Origin: Endothia cerciana
Lineage: Eukaryota; Ascomycota; Sordariomycetes; Diaporthales; Cryphonectriaceae
Assembly (NCBI GenBank): GCA_026119935.1
Contig: JALRMH010000065.1
Location: 1 to 64,000 of the forward strand
Direction: 5' to 3'
Length of the DNA: 64,000 nucleotides
In this document: positions 56,331 to 64,000 of the stretch, piece by piece
Numbering within the stretch: the stretch's first letter is position 1
Layout: every line of letters begins with the position of its first letter
Position numbers and translations under genes: made by a program
The notes under the pieces: generated by a model
What the model was told of the DNA's origin: nothing
The model's input: the letters and a program-made list of their open reading frames with translations, nothing else
The model's database searches: none

Positions 56331-56978
56331 TTACTTTCCACCGAACCAGCTCGAGACGCCCGACTTGGCCTTGGAGGCACCTTCCTCGACCTTCTTGTCG
56401 AACTCGTCGACCTTCTTCAACGTGGTGGCCTTTGCGTCCTTGGCGTAGGCCTCGGCGTTCGCTTGTGCCTTGGACAGTTCGGCTTGCGACTTGGCGACCT
56501 GGGAGGCGTGCATCGCCCGTATCAGTCCTGGCTGATCCGCTCGTCACGTCGCCGCCAGGATCTCCCCAGGCTAGCTGAGACCCGGGGGCCTGGGTGAAAA
56601 GAAGGAGGGGGGGGGGGGAGGGGGAGGGGCAAGCGCGAGGGTTATGGGGGAGGACAGCTACTCACAGCGGAGTCAAACTTGGCGCCGGCCTTCTGGCCTA
56701 ATGCCTCGGCCTCCTTCTCGGCCTGCTGACCGCGGCCGGGGATCTCGCCCTTGACCTTTGCGGAGGCCTTGTGGACATCGGCTGCGTTTTGGAAAGGGTC
56801 AGCAACCCCAGGAGCCCAGGATCGACTGATTGGGGGTGTTGGGGAAAGCTGGCTGGCTCAGCTTACCTTCGAAGTTCTTCTCGGCCACCTTGGCGTTGCC
56901 GCCAGCTCCATAGAGGTAGTAGCCGATACCGCCGGCGGCGGTGAGACCGAGGACGAGAGGTGCGCGGGAGCGAGACAT
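56331..56978 (-). CDS. Small membrane-anchored helical protein (calcofluor-white-hypersensitive-like)
   Basis: Exons 56978-56867, 56781-56666 and 56498-56331 (introns 85 and 167 bp) give 131 residues. The N-terminus MSRSRAPLVLGLTAAGGIGY plus YLYGAGG is a positively charged head and a short Ala/Gly-rich membrane segment typical of mitochondrial or ER tail anchors. The rest is one long amphipathic, Ala/Lys/Glu-rich helix (ADVHKASAKVKGEIPGRG, AKSQAELSKAQANAEAYAKD, TLKKVDEFDKKVEEGASKAK) ending SGVSSWFGGK. Proteins with this start and the W-FGGK end are widespread in filamentous ascomycetes and are often labelled calcofluor white hypersensitive protein; the true function is not known to me. The second intron contains a G run (56608-56628). 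Confidence 0.72.
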
Positions 56979-57070
56979 TGTGAGGTCGTGGAGGTGTGTG
57001 TATGATTGTGTACTCGTTTGGTCGATTGTCTTTGTTGTCGGGTCGGAAAGCACGAGATGTACGGAGGTGC

Positions 57071-57113
57071 GATGAGATGAGATGAGGTGAGGTGAGGTGA
57101 GGTGAGGTGAGGT
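57071..57113. repeat. GATGA/GGTGA pentanucleotide microsatellite
   Basis: Plus strand shows GATGA units turning into GGTGA units, eight or so in a row, in the 5' flank of the small helical-protein gene. Confidence 0.85.
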
Positions 57114-57676
57114 TGGGGTCGTGTCGCGCGGGAGGAGAACGCGGGTGATGATATCGGTCGAGGTACTCTATTATACCTGCTAGCAGAGGGGGACCTTCAT
57201 CCTCGTCTCCCTTGTTCTTGTTCTTGTTCTGATCCCGGTACGTGTTGCTATGGTATGCATGGTATGCATGGTTCACTTTGGGGGTACCGCGTACTATAGT
57301 AGTACGGCGGCATCGAAGAATGACGTAGGCTCCCCCTGCCAGCCGGGAGAAGCACATTCGGATGCAGGCGCGGTGCATCTGTCTGCAGTGGGGCCTTCAC
57401 GCCTCTAATTGTACCGCCATGTACGGACGTACAGCAGTGCCACAGTACGATCCGTACTTGTTCCCCACTGATCGATCAGTTCTCCACAGTGCCCAGATCG
57501 CCGGGTCATACGGTAACCTTGTTCCTCCACACGCCCCGTGATGACAGGGGGTGCTGGTCTCCTGGGCTGATGAATCTTCTCGTGGAGGAGGCATATGTAT
57601 AACTACTTGTGCGTTTGGGAACCTGATAACAGCGCGCCAGTAGTAGAAACTCGTGGCGTATGGGTGTATAAGTGCA

Positions 57677-57679
<3 letters not shown>

Positions 57680-57741
<62 letters not shown>
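57680..57741. repeat. (TC)n dinucleotide microsatellite
   Basis: About 30 uninterrupted TC/CT units followed by a pyrimidine-rich stretch (CCTCCTCCCCC). Long enough to be length-variable between isolates. Open frames of Ser-Leu across it are artefacts. Confidence 0.95.
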
Positions 57742-57744
<3 letters not shown>

Positions 57745-58456
57745 CTCCCCCTTGGCTGGAGTCCATTCGAGTGGCTTAGGTGGCTGGCTCGCTAGCTCGT
57801 CAGGTCAGGCCAGGTCAAGACGGCCTGTTTCGAGGAGGGACCTTTCTGTCTCAGGCTCACATTACATCATCACCCGCTGCAGCACCCAGCCAGCCGGCAA
57901 TCAACCAATGTCTTGTACGTAGAGCTGTCAGCTGGGATATCAGGATCTGGGATCTCCCACTGGAGAAGGCCATCGTGTTTTCACACGATACGACCTAGGT
58001 ACCATTACCCCTCAAACCGCTTCTGGACTTTTATGGACTTTTCCCTACGATCGATTTCCCTGCGCATACTCGGCCCGTCTGCTTCTTCTCTTCGCCTCGA
58101 ACCCACCTGACACTCCTGTCGGCGCAGGTCAGGAGGTTGCAGGGACGGATCTGGTATTTCAGCTGTGGCTGCAGTTGTGACCCTCCCTGTCTGTGTGGTA
58201 CGTGGTGTGGTTGCGCCTCCTGTGGCCCCAGATATCCCTCTTCTGACTGTCTTGGTCTTGGTCCTAAAACCATGGCCGTGGGGCTCTTGTCCTGGCCTGG
58301 AGACCCATAAATTGATGGCCGACTGCTGCATAGGTGTGAGGCTAATCCACCCCCCCCCCCCCCAAGGCCTCAGGTTCTTAACCTGAACATTGTACCCTCA
58401 GCACCCGTCCTAGCCCCTCTCCTCCTGGCCGTCATGTTCGAGGTGCCGCTCCTGCG

Positions 58457-59942
58457 ATGCGAAAGATCTCCACGGCAAGAAGCTCACGCAGAGCCCCGGC
58501 CCTCAAGGACAGCGACTACGACCATGAGATAAACCTCGTCGACCACGCAGCTGAGGCTGCCACCCCTCAGCCGCTGTCTCCAGAGCCTCCAGACCCTCCA
58601 GAGTGGATAGATAATGCTCTTACCACATCCCAGACCGCAGAGACCACCAGAACACAGCCTGCATCAACCTACACGACCGCCGTCTCGACCACTCCAGACC
58701 CCCAGCCGGGTCCCTCTTTGCATCGCAGAGACCGTTCGGGCTCCCTCGCGAGTGTTTCACGCAGCAGGGCCGGCAGTACTAGTGCCTCGGGCAGGTCCAG
58801 AAAGTCAAAGGGCTCGCCTAGGCGGTCCCCTGCGCGCCGGCGCCCGAAAGAAGGAGTCGCCATACCCCGGGTTGAGGTCAATGGTAAGCAACTCCCTGGA
58901 ACCCTGTGCTCAAGCCATACCATGTATCTAAGGACGAGTAGAGGCTACTCCGCTGGCCGAGTCGAGACATCCCATCCCGAGCGGCAGGCCGAGCGAGAGG
59001 AACTCGCCCGAGACTGCCATTGATGTCTTATATGAGAATCAGAGAGGCGGTCTCCTTTGCGGCATTCCCCTATTCTCCCCCAAGGCCCTGGGACAGCTCG
59101 ACCCTCCCGCGTGGACCAATGCCGCCCACAAACCGAGCCCGACCAACATTCACACTGCGCAGGTCCCGGATCCGAGCTGGGTGTGGGCATGGCCCAAGTG
59201 GCACGTCAACAAGGACGTAGGGGTCGACGAAGACGGCTGGGAGTATTCCTTCATGTTTGCCAAGACCTTCTCGTGGCACTCATCTAAGTGGTACAGCTCC
59301 TTTGTCCGCCGCCGGGCGTGGACCAGAAAACGGGTCAGGAGGGATCTTGGATCCAACGACCCTCACATGCTGAACACGGAGTACTTTACGGTGCGCCCCA
59401 GCGTGGACACAGTCCGGACAGGTAGCAAGGCCAGCAGTCGCCACAGCAGGGCTAGCATGAGCATATCCTCCTGGGCGCTCGAAAAGAGGGACATACAAGA
59501 CATCGAAACCTTCATGTCTATCTTGAGGCGGGCCAGGATCGACCGTGAGAAGATCGAGGCCGTCGAGGACTTCTTGGGGCATGGCGAGGAGGAGCTGCTA
59601 CACCTACAGCACAAGATGCATGACATCATGGCCAGCTTTGTCTTCCAGGCCTCGAGGAGGGTACTGCTGTCCAAGCTGAACGATGTGTTTGAGGCAACGC
59701 AGAGGGAACTGAAAGAGAACGACACGGGAAGGTTGCAACGCAGATCTAATAATCTGAGGGCAGCGATACGACATGCAGACGAGGAGGTCCGGACCCTTGA
59801 GTATTGGAGTGACGTCAGGAAATTAATAAAGGAGGGAGAGACAAATACGGCCACAGACGAGTGCAAAGGATGGGACCAAAGCTGGAGGGGTGTGGACAAC
59901 AGTGGCCCTGCCATGCCCGACTCGAACAAGTGCAATATCTAG
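58457..59942 (+). CDS. DysF-domain protein, Mug65/Spo73-like
   Basis: Exons 58457-58883 and 58942-59942, with a 58-bp intron (GTAAGC...GAGTAG) that joins IPRVEVN to EATPLAESRHPIPSG, give 475 residues. The first 140 residues are disordered and Ser/Arg-rich. The conserved centre (about 165-265) starts SPETAIDVLYENQRGGLLCG, continues DPPAWTNAAHKPSPT and PDPSWVWAWPKWHVN, then DEDGWEYSFMFA and WHSSKWYSSFVRRRAWTRKR, which are the dysferlin N- and C-type (DysF) motifs. A basic helical C-terminal half follows. In yeasts, relatives include fission-yeast Mug65 and budding-yeast Spo73, the latter acting in prospore-membrane extension during sporulation. A membrane-shaping role is inferred; no transmembrane segment is seen. 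No lesion. Confidence 0.85.
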
Positions 59943-60541
59943 AAAGTGAATCAGCAGCAGCACCAATACTCATTTACCCAAACATGGCTCAATACGTCCC
60001 CATACTTGCCAGATAAAAGCACCTGGTGCTGGTGCGACCACCATCTCGGCCGTGAGGGTAACAGAGATATCTGGTAATTAGAGGAAAAGACGAAAAGAAA
60101 GTAAAAACGTAAGAGGAAAAAAGGGGGGCGGGGGGGAAGTTGTCTCCCCCACCATGTATCAGGGCCGTATGCTATTACTTTGTGAGGCATACTCGAGCTA
60201 CGACTAGCGTTACCAATCTCCGTCTACCCATTAACTTCCTTTTCGACTTGGTTCTAGAAACCGCTGAGAGACATGTTTGTGAGTGCTCGACTCGTACCAG
60301 CATTGCCTAACCGCCTCCTACTATGAAGTGCCTAGTAACTGTATGGTTGGCGCGGCAAACCGTAGTTATCGATAAGCCGTGTTCCGTGCTCGGTGCCAAA
60401 AAGTTTCCGAGCCTTAAATGCTCAAAGGTCAGATCCGACTTCCAAGTCGCTATCTTGATTGCTCTGAAGCGGACTGCGCCCTTTTGTCGATCGGGCTTGG
60501 CGCATGGCATACCTTGGATACAGAATGACCTCTTCATAGCA
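59943..60541. other. Intergenic, plus 5' extension of the next reading frame
   Basis: The next gene's frame is open from an ATG at 60323, but that extension (60323-60541) has no mitochondrial character and I treat it as 5' leader. Nothing else recognised. Confidence 0.45.
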
Positions 60542-63478
60542 ATGTCCCTGGGAATCATTGGAAGATGGAGGGTGCGACCTCTGCGACTGGGGCCCTCGAT
60601 TCCCAGGGAGGCTGCCTTCGTCCCAGCAAGACCACGACCCCGACCAGCCTTTTCCTACTCGACCGTTGCAGAGGATTTCAAGCTCCTCGGACAAGAGTCG
60701 CGAAGACAACAACCGGGGAGGAAAGGGATCGCTACCACGGGTTCTCGGCGTCCTAGAAGTCGAAAGAAACGAGAGGACGAGGTTGTCCCGCTGGAAGGGT
60801 TGGGAGCACTCGTCAGAGACACCCCCGAGGCCAAGAGCCGGGCCGGTTCAGAAGATCAAGACTCCTCGGAAGAGCTTCGGAAGATGGAGGTGGCGCTGGA
60901 ACGGAGCCACTTTGCCAGCTCTGTCTATGTCAGACGGCCCAAGAACTTGCAACAGCGTGTGGAAGCACGCGAGAGCTGGAGGGAGCACCACAAGGCTGTC
61001 TCGGCTCAGGTCTACCACGAGAGGAATCGGATGAACCAGGGCGCCCGTGCTGCCGACTGGCGCAAGGTGCTCGCGATCATGGCCCAGAACACACCCGAGG
61101 AGTCGTTGCAGTGGATCGAGGACGGTATGAAGATCGACGTCCCGAGGGAGGCCTTAACTTCTATCCTAGACGACGTCGGTGACGACAAGATCGGTGCCAT
61201 CAGGCGGAGAACAGGCGCTGCTATCAAGGTCGCCCGAGACGACTCGACTTTGTTGTTGTCAGGTTCTCGACAGGCAATCAACAGGGCAACCCACGAGTTC
61301 AGGAGGATCGCTGAAACTATCACCATCACACGCCTCTACTCCCCTCTGGGTCCTGGAGAGGCAAAGACGGAACATCTGAGCGAAGACAATCTCTTCTTTG
61401 AGCCGCCCTTATCCAGAGAGGAGGGCGCACACCCTGGTCGTCATACAATCACACATCACATCTACACCACCCCTATACCGTTAAAGTGGACACCTGAGGC
61501 TCTGGAGAATTATGTGGCTGAGCTTGTGGATTCTGCGGTTGCCTCTCACCTACATTCACCACTGTATGAGCCGGGCAAGGGCGTAAGGTTGTTGGACCAT
61601 GAACGAGCCACTGCTAGGCGCCTCAAATGCATCTTTCAGATTGATCCGGCGCAGAAGGTGGCTACATGCTCGGCCTTGAAGCTTGCGCTGTCATTCATGT
61701 GTGAAAAAGGCGACAAGTATCTGCCCGAAGCCCGGACGCTCTTTGTGATCATGGACCGGCGCGGCCTCAAGATAGACGTGGACGTTTTCAATATCCTACT
61801 GAAGGCGGCGGTCAAGACGCGCAACTTGCGCAAGTTCCAACAGACCTTAGGGCTGATGACTCGTCGAGGTCATGCACCAAATCTGGATACGTGGCTCCTG
61901 TTTCTGCGCATGTTCGAATCGATCGAGGTCAGGTCTTACATCCTGCAGGCCATGCATAACAAGAACATACTGGCAACTCCTGAGGCCATCCAACGCGTGG
62001 CCACGGAGATGGCCGCCATGGATGCCGAGCACGCCGTCGTCGAGAACAAAAGCCTTGCTACCTACTTTTCAGAGCAGGGCAAGCGCTACGGTGCTGACTG
62101 GCTCACGCGCGACGCGGCAAATCAAGCTATCGACGTCCTCGCCAGTCATGGTCGCTTCCAAGATGCCTTCAACCTCCTGGACATCCTGGGCGAGCGCTAC
62201 CGCCAGCTTCCCGTCACCCAGGTCCAGGAGCGTATGGCCGTTCACCCCGACGCCACCAGCTTCATCAACATCATGTCGCATGCCAGAAACAGGGCAAAGA
62301 TGCCCCTAGTCGTCAACGTGGTGCGGAAGATGAAGAAACCGGCCTTCGCCCGACAGCCCAATGCGGCCATGCTACACCTCCTGTTCGAGATTGCCTGGAA
62401 GAGCCGGCTGCGTACGAGCATCGTTGTCATCTGGCGCTACGCCTGTCTCGCCCGGCTCACCTCGTGGCGCATGCGCACGCGAGTCTCCATGCTACTAGAC
62501 GGCAAGTTCGGCAAGAAAGGAGAGGAGCTGACAGAGTCAGCGTATCGTGAGCTGGGCGGGGAGTCGCTCGCGCGGGAGCTTGTCGGTGGAGATGCGGCCC
62601 TGGCGGGCATCAGGGCTATCTTGCAGAGGATCTGGGACGCCGGCCCTTTTCCTCGCGATGAGCTGGGCATCCTTGCGGCGAAGGCTCTGCCCCTCGCCTT
62701 TGAGAATTTCGGCCCCGCTGTCCCTCTAGGCACGGTGCTGTGTCAGTCTGTACTGCTTGATTATAGGTGTCTTCGTGCAAAAAAGATGGGGGAGCTAGGG
62801 GACGTGTTAGAAAATGCAAAGACGAAGGTCTTGCCATTATGGAGGAGATTCTCTCATGAGAAAACCTGGGTCGACCTTGCGCCGCTTGAGCAAGGCAGTC
62901 CCGTCACGATCAGACCTGATGATATGTGGGTGGATGATTGGGATAAGGAGGGATGGAAAATTCCGCCCAGATTTTGGGACCCCGAAAAAGCTAAGCTTGA
63001 AGAAGTGACATCCAACCATAGTGAGGCTCAAGGCACTGCCTCGGCCCAGCCTGCCTTTTTGGACGGGTCCGGTCAGGAGGAACAAGGGGATTACGAAGGT
63101 CTGTCTGTGACTGAAAGTGGGAAGCCCTCTGACCCTGCTTGTTCGAAAGACAGTCCCGAGGATGGAACGGCCATAAATTATAAACCTGCGGCTGTAACAG
63201 AGGAATGGGTCGTGGAAAAGCACATGTCCATCATCAACCCAAGAGTCTGGACGGATGAATCGGGCGAGGACATACCTGCTCTCGACCAGAAGCACCAGAC
63301 CGAGCTGCAAAAGCAGAATGAGGAGGCGATTCTGGCTGCCCTGGACGAGTTGAGCAAGGAGAAAATAGTTACTCGCTATGTCATGTCGAATCCTGACAAT
63401 TCTAGAGATAGGACCGCGAAGACTGGGGACGGCACCGCGGACGAGGTGCAGGAAGGGGCGGTTGAGGGGAGTGAATAG
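60542..63478 (+). CDS. Large mitochondrial protein with KH-like and PPR-like segments
   Basis: Intron-free, 978 residues from ATG 60542. This start is preferred over the in-frame ATG at 60323 because it gives a clear mitochondrial leader (MSLGIIGRWRVRPLRLGPSI, Arg-rich, no acids, then PAFSYSTVAEDF). About residues 209-255 resemble a KH RNA-binding motif (DKIGAIRRRTGAAIKV ... LLLSGSRQAINRATHEF). About residues 400-600 have pentatricopeptide-like helical pairs (VDVFNILLKAAVKTRNLRKF, LGLMTRRGHAPNLDTWLLFL, ANQAIDVLASHGRFQDAFNL, PDATSFINIMSHARNRAKMP). The C-terminal quarter is acidic and disordered, with WVDDWDKEGWKIPPRFWDPE. This suggests a mitochondrial RNA maturation or translation factor; the exact orthologue is not certain. 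Confidence 0.75.
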   Translation: MSLGIIGRWRVRPLRLGPSIPREAAFVPARPRPRPAFSYSTVAEDFKLLGQESRRQQPGRKGIATTGSRRPRSRKKREDEVVPLEGLGALVRDTPEAKSRAGSEDQDSSEELRKMEVALERSHFASSVYVRRPKNLQQRVEARESWREHHKAVSAQVYHERNRMNQGARAADWRKVLAIMAQNTPEESLQWIEDGMKIDVPREALTSILDDVGDDKIGAIRRRTGAAIKVARDDSTLLLSGSRQAINRATHEFRRIAETITITRLYSPLGPGEAKTEHLSEDNLFFEPPLSREEGAHPGRHTITHHIYTTPIPLKWTPEALENYVAELVDSAVASHLHSPLYEPGKGVRLLDHERATARRLKCIFQIDPAQKVATCSALKLALSFMCEKGDKYLPEARTLFVIMDRRGLKIDVDVFNILLKAAVKTRNLRKFQQTLGLMTRRGHAPNLDTWLLFLRMFESIEVRSYILQAMHNKNILATPEAIQRVATEMAAMDAEHAVVENKSLATYFSEQGKRYGADWLTRDAANQAIDVLASHGRFQDAFNLLDILGERYRQLPVTQVQERMAVHPDATSFINIMSHARNRAKMPLVVNVVRKMKKPAFARQPNAAMLHLLFEIAWKSRLRTSIVVIWRYACLARLTSWRMRTRVSMLLDGKFGKKGEELTESAYRELGGESLARELVGGDAALAGIRAILQRIWDAGPFPRDELGILAAKALPLAFENFGPAVPLGTVLCQSVLLDYRCLRAKKMGELGDVLENAKTKVLPLWRRFSHEKTWVDLAPLEQGSPVTIRPDDMWVDDWDKEGWKIPPRFWDPEKAKLEEVTSNHSEAQGTASAQPAFLDGSGQEEQGDYEGLSVTESGKPSDPACSKDSPEDGTAINYKPAAVTEEWVVEKHMSIINPRVWTDESGEDIPALDQKHQTELQKQNEEAILAALDELSKEKIVTRYVMSNPDNSRDRTAKTGDGTADEVQEGAVEGSE

Positions 63479-64000
63479 TGTGGCCGAAAGCCCGACCCAA
63501 CGTTCCGTGAAGGGCAGCGTCGTGGACGAGCCAGCGAGGGGAGCCCAGGAGCGGATTGAGTGACAGCAGACCTGGACAAATCCCAACTTGTACCTCTCCT
63601 TAAGACATAGATCAAATCACGAGGTACCTCGGGCCGAAGTTCCGTTACACCTCTGGAGGCCTCGAGGCTTTCCAAATCTTCCATGTTTCCAAGGCCCCGG
63701 ATCTATCAGAGCCGGTCAATCAACATGATCGTGCTAACACAACCACCCACCCCAGAAGGCATACTATACGCCAAAGTTCATCAACGTCGTGCTAGGTTAC
63801 GTCACATTGCCATCGACATAGTGCCTCGATTACAGATCCGAGTCCTGAAGTCTCAGATGAGGTCTCTCCTGGTTCCATTCCGATTCGCACCTGAAACCAG
63901 GACGGCACCGCCGCGCTCTCGTCTTCGGAAAACGGACATCGAAGTAACCGCCCAATTCGACCCCCCCGGCAGATGCAACCTCCACGCAAGCCGAAAGATC
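63479..64000. other. Downstream flank to window end, nothing recognised
   Basis: 3' flank of the KH/PPR gene. No coding exon could be recognised before the window ends. Confidence 0.5.

Larger units (their letters stand above)
56979..58456. other. Divergent intergenic region rich in simple repeats
   Basis: Holds the 5' flanks of two divergent genes, GGTGA and TC microsatellites (listed separately) and a C run at 58350-58364. A directly repeated GGTATGCATGGTATGCATGG lies at about 57253-57272. No gene. Confidence 0.55.

Noticed and set aside
57595..57922. Frames rich in Ser-Leu repeats
   Set aside because: Direct translation of the TC microsatellite.

Overview
The window is nuclear DNA from a filamentous ascomycete (Pezizomycotina). 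The genes are split by short GT-AG introns of about 55-130 bp. The families are typical of such fungi: PTH11/SAT4-type rhodopsin-domain membrane protein, DUF3176, 2EXR, fungal BTB proteins, highly reducing polyketide synthase and a clustered biotin pathway. AT-rich tracts and gene relics carry stop codons of the kind left by C-to-T mutation in CpA context, as in repeat-induced point mutation (RIP). I cannot name the species.

Layout. 1-20.6 kb is an accessory, decayed region. It starts with an AT-rich tandem repeat with transition-type divergence, then an intact RBR E3 ubiquitin ligase, an intact aminoglycoside-phosphotransferase-like kinase, a BTB protein with a long Glu-Pro repeat tail and an intact small four-helix membrane protein. 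Between these lie relics of a STAND (NB-ARC/TPR) protein, a DUF3176 membrane protein, a 2,3-dihydroxybenzoate-decarboxylase-like amidohydrolase, a polyketide synthase (methyltransferase to pseudo-KR segment) and a 2EXR protein. 20.7-27.0 kb is a compact, intact biotin cluster: biotin synthase and KAPA synthase on the minus strand, and a fused dethiobiotin synthetase / DAPA aminotransferase on the plus strand, with the last two divergent from a shared 0.6-kb promoter. Immediately after it is a short-chain dehydrogenase relic.

29-42 kb holds spaced single genes: a rhodopsin-domain membrane protein, a C2H2 zinc-finger protein, an MFS sugar transporter, a small Ser/Gly-rich protein and an APC-superfamily permease. 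45-63.5 kb is denser and richer in housekeeping functions: a SUB1/PC4 coactivator, a PXA-PX-nexin-C membrane sorting nexin, a small secreted protein, the U4/U6.U5 splicing factor Prp6, a short membrane-anchored helical protein, a DysF-domain Mug65/Spo73-like protein and a large mitochondrial protein with KH-like and PPR-like segments.

How the genes work together. The only clear pathway is biotin synthesis: KAPA synthase ends in a PTS1-like tripeptide, which suggests a peroxisomal first step, the bifunctional DTBS/DAPA-AT does the middle two steps, and biotin synthase with a mitochondrial-type leader does the last. Exon borders below were worked out by hand from splice sites, reading-frame phase and family conservation; no alignment or transcript data were available.
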